Source of the DNA: an uncultured Bacteroidota bacterium
GTDB lineage: Bacteria; Bacteroidota; Bacteroidia; Flavobacteriales; Flavobacteriaceae
DNA: 35,312 nt
Assembly: GCA_902584445.1 (NCBI GenBank)
Contig: CACHZY010000017.1
Span: 1-35,312, forward strand
Direction: 5' to 3'
Below, piece after piece: positions 1 to 7,656 of this stretch (position 1 is its first letter; the number at the start of each line of letters is the position of its first letter). Below the pieces are notes generated by a model, which saw nothing but the letters and a program-made list of their open reading frames with translations, was not told the DNA's origin and searched no databases. The translations under genes and the position numbers were made by a program.

Positions 1-842
1 TAGTCTTTAGGGGCAGAGGTTGGATCTAGGTCAAGATTAATTAAGCTTGAATCGAAATCTCTCATAGGTACCTCTAACCACTTCTCATTTCTGTTCAACT
101 GTTTTTCAACCTCATTAAGTGATGTTAAATACTCATCTAATTTGACCTTATCGTTTGATCCTAAACGATTTTTTAGACTTCTACTATCCTCAAGAACAAG
201 ATCAACAATTTTTTTACCCTGATCAATGCTTTTTCTTCTTTCTTTAGTTGTTGAGTTTCCATTTGGAGAAAAATAACGCTCAAAAATTTCCCTCAAACGA
301 TGTTCTGAGGGAATTGGTTTTCCTGAAGAATTAAATGAGAGCGTGGATGTTCTAGATTTGTAACCTACACCACCATCAGTGGATAAAGTAAGTGATGGAA
401 AACGGGTATATTTACTTAATTCCATGGCAGCAACCTGATCAACTGAAATACTGTTTTTATACACACCGCGTAAATCACCACCAGTGAGAAAAGAATCACC
501 TGCCATATGACCTAATACATTACGACTAAACGGATGGCTTAAGCCCCCCAAAATTGACATATCACTTCGATGCGGAGACAATGGTGAGAGAGACTTAGTC
601 AATTTATATTTATTCCCCTCATCTTTTGGAAACCAACTCCACTCTTTGTGATAGATGCTTTCTTCAGGAGGAAGTCCAACACCATTAGGAAAATATAAAA
701 AACAAAGTCGTTTTGGAGTTAAAGGCTCTGTAAACCTTGAAACAGTGGTCATTGCCATTCCTTCAAGGTATGGTAGCATACAGGTTACTCCAAGCCCCCT
801 GAGAAATGTCCTTCTATCAATATGCCACGATTTTTTACTCAT
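1..842 (-). CDS. DUF1552 family secreted protein (N-terminal part, runs off window)
   Basis: The reading frame is open from an ATG at 842 to the left edge, giving about 280 N-terminal residues; DUF1552 proteins are usually somewhat over 400, so the C-terminus is missing. The start shows a twin-arginine-like signal (IDRRTFLRGLG at about residues 8-18), followed by the family's typical opening with LYFPNGV and later MSILGGLSHP. The start is well fixed: ATG at 842-840 overlaps the TGA of the upstream gene (841-839) in an ATGA junction, so translation is probably coupled. The family has no established biochemical activity. It is commonly found next to DUF1592-type cytochrome-like proteins in Planctomycetes, Verrucomicrobia and some Bacteroidota, as here. 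The Tat-like signal suggests export of a folded, perhaps cofactor-bearing, protein. Family assignment is by recalled similarity. Confidence 0.85.
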   Translation of the reverse strand, partial: MSKKSWHIDRRTFLRGLGVTCMLPYLEGMAMTTVSRFTEPLTPKRLCFLYFPNGVGLPPEESIYHKEWSWFPKDEGNKYKLTKSLSPLSPHRSDMSILGGLSHPFSRNVLGHMAGDSFLTGGDLRGVYKNSISVDQVAAMELSKYTRFPSLTLSTDGGVGYKSRTSTLSFNSSGKPIPSEHRLREIFERYFSPNGNSTTKERRKSIDQGKKIVDLVLEDSRSLKNRLGSNDKVKLDEYLTSLNEVEKQLNRNEKWLEVPMRDFDSSLINLDLDPTSAPKD

Positions 843-3800
843 CCACCGACTAATTTATTAAACCAACTTTCTTCTTTTTTATAAAAAGAGGGACTCAAAA
901 CTATTTGTTCGATTATCGTTCTAAATCTATAATCGTCATCCTTAACTTCTTCTACAATATTATTAATTTCTTTTTCATCTGCAAAATTTACATCTCGGCC
1001 TAATGCATATGCAAATAAATTTTTTACCAATGATTTTGTGAAATTATCCTTTTTTAAATCTAAAATATAGTTCTTAATTCCCTCTATTCCGTCCACTTCA
1101 GTTCCATCTGGTAACTTTGATTTTGTATCAATGATTTTTTCGTTGAATTTTAATTGAAATCTCCCAACAGCATCATAATTTTCAAACACAACCCCAAAAG
1201 GATCTATTTTACGATGACAATCCATGCAGGAGACCTTATTTCTATGTAAAAAAAGTTGTTCTTTTAAAGATAAATTTTCAAAGCCTGGGGTATCTGGATC
1301 AATTTCGGGAACATTTGGTGGAGGTGGTGGTGGGTGTTCACCAAGTATTTTTTCTTTTAACCAAACAGCTCTTTTGATAGTATGAGCTTGAACTCCATCT
1401 GAATGACCACTGAGAAAAGATCCTTGGGATAGCAATCCCCCTCTTTTATGTCTTTCAGATAATTTTACAGGTCTGAATTTATTCCCCTTAACTCCATTAA
1501 TCCCATAAAATTCAGCGAGATTTTGATTTAGCATAGCAAAATCTGAATCAATAAAATTCATGATACTCATGTCATTTTTTAATACGTAGTGAACAAAACT
1601 ATATGTTTCGTTCAGCATGTCTTCCTGAACAAATCGAGTAAAATCCTCATACCTTTCGACATCGATATCCATGGTTTTATATCTATCCAAGCGTAGCCAT
1701 TCATCTGCAAAAGTTTTAACCAATTGCTCTATTTTAGGGCTATTAATCATTCTGTCAATTTGATCAGATAATTTTTTCTGTAATCTACCTTTATTAGCAA
1801 GGGATGTTAAGGTTTTATCAGGTGGAGAGTTCCAAAGAAAATATGAAAGTCGCGATGCCAAGTAATGTTGATTACTGGTTTCTTCTAATTCTTGATTCTC
1901 GGTTTCAAATAGATAGATGAAGTTTGGAGAACAAAGCACTGCTACAAGAACTTCTTTAATGCTGTCTTGAAAATTATAAAAATCATCTTTAATACTTTTC
2001 CAAAAACTTAAATACCTATCAAGCTCGCCTTGATTTAGTGGCCTTCTAAATGCGCGCTCCATGAATCTAGAGATAACTTCCTCAGCATATATATCAAAAT
2101 TTGATTCATTTGGGGAATCAAAAAATATTGATTTATGACTTTTAGGAGGCCAAATAGGAAAGTATGGAGCCTCAAATTCTACTGATTTAATTAGTAATGG
2201 AGGACCCTTAAGGCTGCTTTCTTTAACGAGGTGATTATTCCATAGACCAATTGTAAAAATATTAGCAAGTTCTCCACTAACATCATCACTAGACTGAGGG
2301 ATCGGGAGGTTTTCAAGCCTACCTGTAAACTCAAAAGTCTGATTTTCCCCATGAGAAGCTGTCACCTCAACAGGTCTATGAAAAGTTTTATAATCCATTC
2401 CATCATCTGTTCTTGAACCAGCAAATACTTGAATTGTTGGATTAATAGATGCATATTTTAAATCGTCAACTCTTGCTTCCTCTTGAAGGATTTCAGGAAG
2501 TGGGTCATCTTCAGACAAGGGTGAGAAAATAAGGTTACTAAATCCAACAAAAAATCTTCCGCCAATATATCCTGTGTGATTTCCCTCTGATAAATAAGCT
2601 AGAGTTACAGGGGTTACGATTTCATAATCATCCTTGTATTCCTCATTGATGAATAATCGCTTCGAAACGATACCATGGTCATGTTTATCAAGTATGGAAA
2701 TACGGTAAGACGGATTTGCATCATTCGCTACATAGGGATGGACTAAGTCTATTTGGTATAATCCAGACTTTTTAACAGTATAATTAAATTTAGTCCAAAC
2801 ATAGTCGGCAAAATCTTTCGGCATCAACCAACGATTATCCCTGAGGATAAGACCCTTTGTTGATCCCTCTTTCCTCAATTTCATCATTATATCTTTCGCG
2901 GAAACAGTTATTGACCTTGATTCATCTAATCTAGGACTGTTCTCTCTCAAATTGATAAGTCTCTCTATCGTCGTGGAGTTATAGCCTTTTGAGGCATTAA
3001 CTCGAAACGCAAAATCACCGGTTCTAGGAAAATCTTCTTTTATTAAAAGTTTTAGATTGGGTGAAGGACCTTGCCAAGACTTTGGCGTCACCTCCTTGGC
3101 TGGAAGCGCAGAATTCAAAATGATCCCCTCATCAACAACACTATATCTGTTACTATGAGACCCTCTCATTCCTATTCCAATTTTATTTTTTAATAATGTT
3201 AAAGGATCTAGTAAGTTATTTTCCAAATTTGTAATTGGAGTAACCTCAGTATTTAATACATCTACAATTAAATTTTCATTATCAATTGGTGCGGTTTGAT
3301 ACCCTCGAAATTCAGCACCTGAATTACCAGTACCGATATTTTTTCCAATTTTAACTCTGTAATGTTTACTTTCAGGTTTTTCTCCTGAAACAATGGCTTT
3401 ATCAAGGGCTTCTCTTGCAATTTTTTGATAATAATCAAGATGAAGGGATGAGGTTTGAAGGACATTACCATTATTAGTAAATCCCATCTTGGATTTTCCA
3501 TCATCAGGTAAAACATCTCCAAAATTCACTGAAACATCAAGTAATTCATTTAAGCTATTAGTGTATTGTCTCTTTGTAAGTCTTCGCATTACACCTTTAT
3601 TGTCTTTTTTTCTTGCAAGAGATGCTTTTTCTATATTTTCAGTCAACCAATTAACTAAAATACGACGCTCACTGTCATCAAGTTGTTTTTTCTTCTTGGG
3701 TGGCATCTCACCTAAATTAATCACATTTAAAGCCTCATGCCATCTTTCTGCGTGTCGCTGATTTCTCATATCCCAATGTAATGTATCTAAACGCATATCA

Positions 3801-4492
3801 CCCTTTTGTTTATCTACATTATGGCATTCAAAACAATAAGTTTGAATAATTGGTCTTATTGTTTTTTCATAGTAAACTGCTTCACTGGAGGAATCATCAA
3901 CTTCTTCATTTATAACTATATATTCGGCATTTTCGTTATCGAGACCAATCATTTTTTTCATAGCCACAGGCATATACTTGGTCAAATAATCCTCACCATG
4001 GGTAAGATAGCCTCCATAATGCCCAGCAAAAGATAATAGTATAACATTTACAAATAAGAAGACCCTATAAAAATTTGAAACTTTTTTGGGATTGGAAATT
4101 GATTTTTTCTCACGAATTACTACCAACCAAACACAAATCAAAGCAGTAAACCAACCTAACCATTTATGTGAATTTAAAAGTTCATCGTCGTAATTTCCAC
4201 TCGAGCCTAATAAAAACCCAAGTAACAAAGTCGGAATGATACTTATTACAGAAAACCAAAGTAAAATGTTGCAAGCGCTATCTAGATTAAGTTTTGAATT
4301 GACACTGTTGATTAATTCCATGAAAAATAGAACTATCAAAGCACCTATAGGAAGGTGAAGAATAATTGGGTGAAATCTGCCAAGAAAAAAAATGAATTTA
4401 TTATCGAATTCTCCATTTAATGGGATTTTCAAGAGTCCCAATAAGAGAATTGATGATAAAACAGCAAAAATTAAACTTCTTTTTTTCATCAA
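839..4492 (-). CDS. Membrane-anchored DUF1587/DUF1592/DUF1588/DUF1585 cytochrome-like protein
   Basis: This 1217-residue protein has an N-terminal membrane region with about five hydrophobic segments between residues 5 and 160, resembling DUF2231 (RFHPIILHLPIGAL near 39-52). A CxxCH heme-binding-type motif follows (CFECH at 220-224, PSCyt1-like). Next come a DUF1587-like block (RRLTKRQYTNSLNELL near 303-318), a long central region probably rich in beta structure, a DUF1595-like block near 810, DUF1592 near 875-1000 (YLASRLSYFLWN), DUF1588 near 1010-1105 with a second CxxCH (CMDCH near 1089), and a C-terminal DUF1585 part with FAYALGRDV. This is the architecture of the large planctomycete-type PSD/PSCyt proteins. 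It probably sits in the inner membrane facing the periplasm and may carry two c-type hemes. No substrate is known for the family. Its stop overlaps the next start (ATGA), making a two-gene operon with the DUF1552 gene. Confidence 0.9.
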   Translation of the reverse strand: MMKKRSLIFAVLSSILLLGLLKIPLNGEFDNKFIFFLGRFHPIILHLPIGALIVLFFMELINSVNSKLNLDSACNILLWFSVISIIPTLLLGFLLGSSGNYDDELLNSHKWLGWFTALICVWLVVIREKKSISNPKKVSNFYRVFLFVNVILLSFAGHYGGYLTHGEDYLTKYMPVAMKKMIGLDNENAEYIVINEEVDDSSSEAVYYEKTIRPIIQTYCFECHNVDKQKGDMRLDTLHWDMRNQRHAERWHEALNVINLGEMPPKKKKQLDDSERRILVNWLTENIEKASLARKKDNKGVMRRLTKRQYTNSLNELLDVSVNFGDVLPDDGKSKMGFTNNGNVLQTSSLHLDYYQKIAREALDKAIVSGEKPESKHYRVKIGKNIGTGNSGAEFRGYQTAPIDNENLIVDVLNTEVTPITNLENNLLDPLTLLKNKIGIGMRGSHSNRYSVVDEGIILNSALPAKEVTPKSWQGPSPNLKLLIKEDFPRTGDFAFRVNASKGYNSTTIERLINLRENSPRLDESRSITVSAKDIMMKLRKEGSTKGLILRDNRWLMPKDFADYVWTKFNYTVKKSGLYQIDLVHPYVANDANPSYRISILDKHDHGIVSKRLFINEEYKDDYEIVTPVTLAYLSEGNHTGYIGGRFFVGFSNLIFSPLSEDDPLPEILQEEARVDDLKYASINPTIQVFAGSRTDDGMDYKTFHRPVEVTASHGENQTFEFTGRLENLPIPQSSDDVSGELANIFTIGLWNNHLVKESSLKGPPLLIKSVEFEAPYFPIWPPKSHKSIFFDSPNESNFDIYAEEVISRFMERAFRRPLNQGELDRYLSFWKSIKDDFYNFQDSIKEVLVAVLCSPNFIYLFETENQELEETSNQHYLASRLSYFLWNSPPDKTLTSLANKGRLQKKLSDQIDRMINSPKIEQLVKTFADEWLRLDRYKTMDIDVERYEDFTRFVQEDMLNETYSFVHYVLKNDMSIMNFIDSDFAMLNQNLAEFYGINGVKGNKFRPVKLSERHKRGGLLSQGSFLSGHSDGVQAHTIKRAVWLKEKILGEHPPPPPPNVPEIDPDTPGFENLSLKEQLFLHRNKVSCMDCHRKIDPFGVVFENYDAVGRFQLKFNEKIIDTKSKLPDGTEVDGIEGIKNYILDLKKDNFTKSLVKNLFAYALGRDVNFADEKEINNIVEEVKDDDYRFRTIIEQIVLSPSFYKKEESWFNKLVGG

Positions 4493-4604
4493 CAGACTAC
4501 ATATTTACTAAAAATAAAATCTAAGAATTAAAAATACGATAATTCAAGTCAATTATAAAGAATAAATTAAGTATGAAGTTTGGAGAATTAAGGAATCAAT
4601 TCTT

Positions 4605-4694
4605 TTAACAGTCACAGCTAGAACAGGAACAAGGCTCACAAATACACTCCATACAACTATCCACTCTACAGGGATCACAATTACAATTACACAT
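4605..4694 (-). CDS. 29-residue cysteine-rich mini-protein, metallothionein-like composition
   Basis: Reading the minus strand from ATG at 4694 to TAA at 4605 gives 29 residues, of which 11 are cysteine (positions 2, 4, 6, 9, 14, 17, 19, 22, 24, 27 and 29). The peptide begins MCNCNCDPC and ends CSCSSCDC. CxC and CxxC spacings dominate, and the rest is mostly Asp, Glu, Ser, Asn and Pro with one Arg and one Met, so the peptide is acidic. Such spacing is what metal-thiolate peptides (metallothioneins, zinc or copper binders) look like. There is no signal peptide. A TAnnTTTG promoter box lies just upstream. I do not recognise a named family. Alternatives are a chance open frame made by repeated ACA triplets on the plus strand, or a precursor of a modified peptide; no modifying enzyme is nearby. 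The plus strand has no start codon in the corresponding frame. Confidence 0.55.
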   Translation of the reverse strand: MCNCNCDPCRVDSCMECICEPCSCSSCDC

Positions 4695-4715
4695 TTTAGT
4701 ATTTTTTTGTTTCAA

Positions 4716-4723
4716 CAAATTTA
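4716..4723 (-). promoter_or_regulatory. Putative -7 promoter box for the cysteine-rich mini-gene
   Basis: On the minus strand the sequence is TAAATTTG, an exact match to the Bacteroidota -7 consensus TAnnTTTG. It lies 21 nt before the mini-gene ATG. No clear -33 TTTG partner is seen, so this is a half-site match only. Confidence 0.4.
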
Positions 4724-4822
4724 CTAATTCTTACGAAACTTATTATGTAAATAGAGTAAAGCGGAAGATATACTCTCTGGTGTTGTTCAAATTACCGTTA
4801 AGCTCCAAATATTTTAGGTTAA

Positions 4823-5053
4823 ACAATTCAATTAGAGTCTTTCTGGACAATCATAAATATTAAAAAACATCCAAATGCAATAGTTGAGGTATTCAATAGA
4901 TATGGGCAAAGAGTTTTCTCGAAAACTAACTATCAAAACAATTGGCAGGGTGATTTCAAAGGGAGTAGATTGCCAGCTGGATCATATTACTATCATATTT
5001 ACTTACCTGATAGTGATAAAACTCATAGGGGATGGATTTTCTTGACCTATTAA
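4823..5053 (+). pseudogene. Orphan C-terminal T9SS type B sorting domain (gliding-motility-associated C-terminal domain)
   Basis: An open frame without any start codon begins after a TAA at 4820-4822 and ends at TAA 5051-5053. Its about 76 residues read like the last part of a gliding-motility-associated C-terminal domain (T9SS type B sorting signal): SFWTIINIKKHPNA, then VEVFNRYGQRVF, NNWQGDFKGSRLPAGSYYY, and a closing HRGWIFLTY. In the family this domain sits at the end of large secreted proteins and directs their export through the type IX system. Here the rest of the protein is absent: no compatible coding sequence is seen upstream in any plus frame. The fragment is therefore a gene remnant left by deletion or rearrangement. 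It shows that the lineage has, or had, type IX secretion. Confidence 0.8.
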
Positions 5054-5326
5054 GCTTTTGGATGACGAAATTAATGGATTTTGTTCCAATTATATAAAAA
5101 TTTTAATTCAGCTTTTATGGTATTATTTTGAAAAAAACCTCTCATAAAATTATGTTATTAAGAGGGTTTATAGATTCCGCTCTTTTGTATTATATTTGCT
5201 TGCCTATTTAAAGGTTGATAGAGTGTTATACTTTTTGGATTAATGAAAATTTAAATGCAAATGAGAGTTATTAATTAGCTATCATAATTTAAAAACCCTC
5301 TAGTAACCTTTATATTTAGGGTTAAT

Positions 5327-5400
5327 TCCTCCTTAGCTCAGTTGGTTAGAGCATCTGACTGTTAATCAGAGGGTCCTTGGTTCGAGCCCAAGAGGAGGAG
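5327..5400 (+). tRNA. tRNA-Asn (anticodon GTT)
   Basis: A complete cloverleaf can be drawn. The acceptor arms TCCTCCT (5327-5333) and AGGAGGA (5393-5399) pair fully. The D-arm is GCTC/GAGC. The anticodon stem TCTGA/TCAGA encloses the loop CTGTTAA with anticodon GTT. The T-arm contains GGTTCGAGCC. The CCA end is not encoded (CAA follows the discriminator G). A near-consensus promoter box TATATTTA lies at 5311-5318. A hairpin terminator follows at 5434. Confidence 0.96.
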
Positions 5401-5433
5401 CAAGCGAAACCGCTTCACTACACATTCTTAAAG

Positions 5434-5456
5434 CCCTGCATTTAGCAGGGTTTTTT
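5434..5456 (+). terminator. Rho-independent terminator after tRNA-Asn
   Basis: The stem CCCTGC (5434-5439) and GCAGGG (5445-5450) closes a five-base loop and is followed directly by six T residues. It ends the tRNA-Asn transcript. Confidence 0.85.
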
Positions 5457-5537
5457 CTTTAAACAGAAATTACTTCAAATTTAATTAAATAATTGGCAGT
5501 TATTTGGCAGAGTTATTTTATTACTTAATTTTAAAAA

Positions 5538-5630
5538 ATGGAAGCAACCCTTGGAGAATTACAAGAACTAATTTTTGGTGCAGCAACTCAAAAATCTTGT
5601 ATACTAAGGTTTCAGAGACCATATAGATAA
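5538..5630 (+). CDS. Possible 30-residue leader peptide or broken small gene before guaC
   Basis: ATG at 5538 opens 30 codons to TAA at 5628-5630 (starts MEATLGELQEL, ends RFQRPYR). The same frame continues for ten sense codons (ETQQIDELLK) before a TGA whose bases overlap the guaC ribosome-binding region. This could be a small protein of about 40 residues interrupted by a stop, a short leader, or chance. I do not recognise it. It lies between the tRNA terminator and guaC on the same strand. Confidence 0.25.
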   Translation: MEATLGELQELIFGAATQKSCILRFQRPYR

Positions 5631-5661
5631 GAGACCCAGCAAATAGATGAATTATTAAAAT

Positions 5662-5666
5662 GAGGT
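5662..5666 (+). promoter_or_regulatory. Shine-Dalgarno site of guaC
   Basis: GAGGT lies four bases before the ATG at 5671. Most genes in this window have A/T-rich leaders without a recognisable Shine-Dalgarno sequence, so this supports the chosen start and sets guaC apart from its neighbours. Confidence 0.55.
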
Positions 5667-5670
5667 AAAA

Positions 5671-6678
5671 ATGTTAATTAGTGAAGATATTAAGTTAGAT
5701 TATTCAGACGTACTAATCAGACCAAAAAGGTCAATCCTAACTTCCAGATATGATGTGGATATGACACGAACTCATAAGTTTGTGCATAGCAAAAAAGAGT
5801 GGACAGGGGTACCTATCATGGCTTCCAATATGGATACAGTTGGAACGCCAGAGATGTATAAAGTGTTATCAGAACATCAAATAATTACTTGTCCAGCGAG
5901 ACACTATCTTAAAAATGACCCAACTGCATTTAGTAGTAACTCTCAAGACCAACACATTTGTATGATGGGTGGTCTTGATGATATAAATGTTCTTAAAACA
6001 AATGCAGTAATGTATGGATTTATCGGTATTGATGTTGCAAATGGATATACTATTTCTGTAATTGATGGTGTAAAAGAACTAAGAGAAAAATGTCCAGATG
6101 CAACAATTGTTGTTGGTAATGTTGTAACTGCTGATATGACCCAAGAACTCATTCTTGCTGGTGCAGATATAGTTAAGATAGGTGTTGGGCCAGGGAGTGT
6201 ATGTACCACAAGAACTAAAACTGGAATTGGTTATCCACAACTTAGTGCAGTTATGGAATGTGCAGATGCAGCTCATGGATTAAACGCACATATTATTGCA
6301 GATGGTGGTTGCACTACTTCTGGTGATATAGTAAAAGCGTTTGCCGCTGGTGCGGATTTTGTAATGATTGGTGGAATGTTAGCAGGACATGATGAATGTG
6401 ATGGCAAGGTTGTAGAAGGAAAAATGACATTTTATGGTATGGCGTCTGAAACTGCAATGTCGAGACATAACCTACCCCATAGAGAATATCGTGGTGTAGA
6501 GGGTAAAACTGTAGAAGTTCCTTATCGTGGTGGAGTTAATGATACTATCATTGATATACTTTCTGGTATTCGTTCTGCGTGTACTTATGTTGGTGCAAAG
6601 AGATTAAAATCATTATCTAAATGTGCAACATTTGTAAGAGTGAATAATATTATTAACACTGTTTATGGAAACGCATAA
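5671..6678 (+). CDS. guaC: GMP reductase
   Basis: The 335-residue protein matches GMP reductase (NADPH-dependent deamination of GMP to IMP, purine salvage, cytosolic) along its whole length; E. coli GuaC is about 347 residues. Visible hallmarks are DYSDVLIRPKRS (10-21), IMASNMDTVGT (49-59), the catalytic loop GVGPGSVCTTR with the thioimidate-forming Cys178, the phosphate-binding IIADGGCTTSGD (about 208-219), GADFVMIGGMLAGH, and the flap region FYGMASETAMSRH. No CBS pair is inserted, which argues for GMP reductase over IMP dehydrogenase. Expression probably depends on its own upstream region, since a terminator precedes it. The good Shine-Dalgarno site and its place directly downstream of a tRNA gene hint at acquired DNA, but the gene is complete and could equally be native. 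Confidence 0.93.
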   Translation: MLISEDIKLDYSDVLIRPKRSILTSRYDVDMTRTHKFVHSKKEWTGVPIMASNMDTVGTPEMYKVLSEHQIITCPARHYLKNDPTAFSSNSQDQHICMMGGLDDINVLKTNAVMYGFIGIDVANGYTISVIDGVKELREKCPDATIVVGNVVTADMTQELILAGADIVKIGVGPGSVCTTRTKTGIGYPQLSAVMECADAAHGLNAHIIADGGCTTSGDIVKAFAAGADFVMIGGMLAGHDECDGKVVEGKMTFYGMASETAMSRHNLPHREYRGVEGKTVEVPYRGGVNDTIIDILSGIRSACTYVGAKRLKSLSKCATFVRVNNIINTVYGNA

Positions 6679-6724
6679 TAGATTTCCGTATTTGAAATGA
6701 ATGGGGAGCTGTATATAGGATTCA

Positions 6725-6763
6725 AACACCTTTTGTAGGTTTTGTTATATTAGCAATTATTAA
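6725..6763 (+). repeat. 39-bp direct repeat, copy 1 (upstream of secreted-protein gene)
   Basis: This stretch recurs at 7571-7609 with three mismatches in 39 positions. It starts AACACCTTTT and ends AATTATTAA. It contains TAGGTTTTG, close to the -7 box TAnnTTTG, and lies 16 bp before the ATG at 6780, so it probably includes the promoter of that gene. Confidence 0.75.
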
Positions 6764-6779
6764 CCATAAATTACTTAAA

Positions 6780-7517
6780 ATGAAAAAAATACTTTTAATA
6801 ATTACTCTTTTAATTTATACAACTGTAAGCGCTCAAGATGAATTTTATGTTGGACTCCACTACTTTACAGTAAAAAAACAATTTGTTAAAGAATTCATTG
6901 AACAAGAAAAAAATTATTACTCGAAAATGCATAAAGCTTCAATAGATTCTGGTGATAAAATAGGCTGGGATTTATGGAGTGTTGGTGACCCTTTTTCAGG
7001 GAACGAAAAACATCAAACTTTTTGCTTTGCACACCTTCAGCCAATTGATAAACCAATGGGTTCAATGAAATCCAATCTGTTTTCTGAGTCTGAAATGAAA
7101 ATGGTACAAAAACTAAGAAAAAAAATGGTGGTTAAATCTAAATTTATCATGACAGTATTTAAAGGTGGCTTTGTACCTGCTGCAGGGAAAACCCCTCCGA
7201 AATATTTAGTCTTAAATTTTATTGATGTTGATTGGAAAAATTATCATGAGTATGAGAAGTTGGCGTTGAGTAATATTGAAGAAAGAAAAAAGAGTAAATA
7301 TCTTAAGAGCTGGGGGTTACACAAAATTGTTTCACGCACAAACGAAAAAGCTGATTATTTAGCTGCAAACTTTTACGATTCACCTGTTGACTCTTATAAA
7401 AGATTTACTCCAACAAGTCCCATGAATGCAGCTCAAAAGAAAAGAAGAGATGCAATGGGAAAAATGATTAAACTTATTAAACGTGAGAATATGCAGCTAA
7501 TTCTTTTTGAAAGATAA
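6780..7517 (+). CDS. Secreted protein of unknown function with two internal alpha/beta repeats
   Basis: The 245-residue protein has a clear Sec signal peptide (MKKILLIITLLIYTTVSAQ, cleavage after about residue 18) and should be periplasmic or outside the cell. Two stretches look alike: residues near 22-67 (YVGLHYFTVK, then a long charged helix, then IGWDLWSVG) and near 141-187 (YLVLNFIDVD, then a charged helix, then LKSWGLHKI). This strand-helix-strand pattern suggests a tandem dimeric alpha/beta-barrel (ferredoxin-like) fold, as in NIPSNAP-like or antibiotic-biosynthesis-monooxygenase-like domains, but no catalytic signature is visible. The C-terminus is Lys/Arg-rich. The gene is monocistronic: a repeat with a probable promoter lies upstream and a strong terminator at 7544. 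I do not recognise a named family. Confidence 0.8.
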   Translation: MKKILLIITLLIYTTVSAQDEFYVGLHYFTVKKQFVKEFIEQEKNYYSKMHKASIDSGDKIGWDLWSVGDPFSGNEKHQTFCFAHLQPIDKPMGSMKSNLFSESEMKMVQKLRKKMVVKSKFIMTVFKGGFVPAAGKTPPKYLVLNFIDVDWKNYHEYEKLALSNIEERKKSKYLKSWGLHKIVSRTNEKADYLAANFYDSPVDSYKRFTPTSPMNAAQKKRRDAMGKMIKLIKRENMQLILFER

Positions 7518-7543
7518 ACTATTAAATAAGTTTAAAGATAAAG

Positions 7544-7565
7544 CCCTCCTTGATGGAGGGTTTTT
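7544..7565 (+). terminator. Rho-independent terminator after the secreted-protein gene
   Basis: The stem CCCTCC (7544-7549) and GGAGGG (7555-7560) has a five-base loop and is followed by five T residues. It ends the monocistronic unit at 6780-7517. Confidence 0.85.
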
Positions 7566-7570
7566 CTTTT

Positions 7571-7609
7571 AACACCTTTTTTAGGTTTTGTTATGTTAGT
7601 AATTATTAA
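7571..7609 (+). repeat. 39-bp direct repeat, copy 2, followed by a truncated mini-ORF
   Basis: This is the second copy of 6725-6763, placed directly after the terminator. It is followed at once by an ATG (7611) opening only 13 codons (MTEKFKESQMVAK, stop 7650-7652). It may be a duplicated promoter-leader whose downstream gene has been lost, leaving a stub before the DUF819 gene on the other strand. Confidence 0.7.
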
Positions 7610-7656
7610 TATGACTGAAAAATTTAAAGAAAGTCAAATGGTCGCAAAATAGAATT

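Noticed and set aside
655-861. 68-codon plus-strand ORF across the DUF1552/DUF1592 junction
   Set aside because: It is antisense to the signal-peptide region of the DUF1552 gene, whose ATGA coupling and RR motif are convincing.
3268-4036. Open frames on both strands inside the DUF1592 gene (for example 3489-3761 and 3806-4036)
   Set aside because: They lie wholly inside a well-supported 1217-residue gene, show no protein-like motifs, and are shadows of the AT-rich coding sequence.
5105-5175. Weak inverted repeat AACCTCT ... AGAGGGTT as a terminator
   Set aside because: The stem is imperfect, the loop is long and no T-tract follows.
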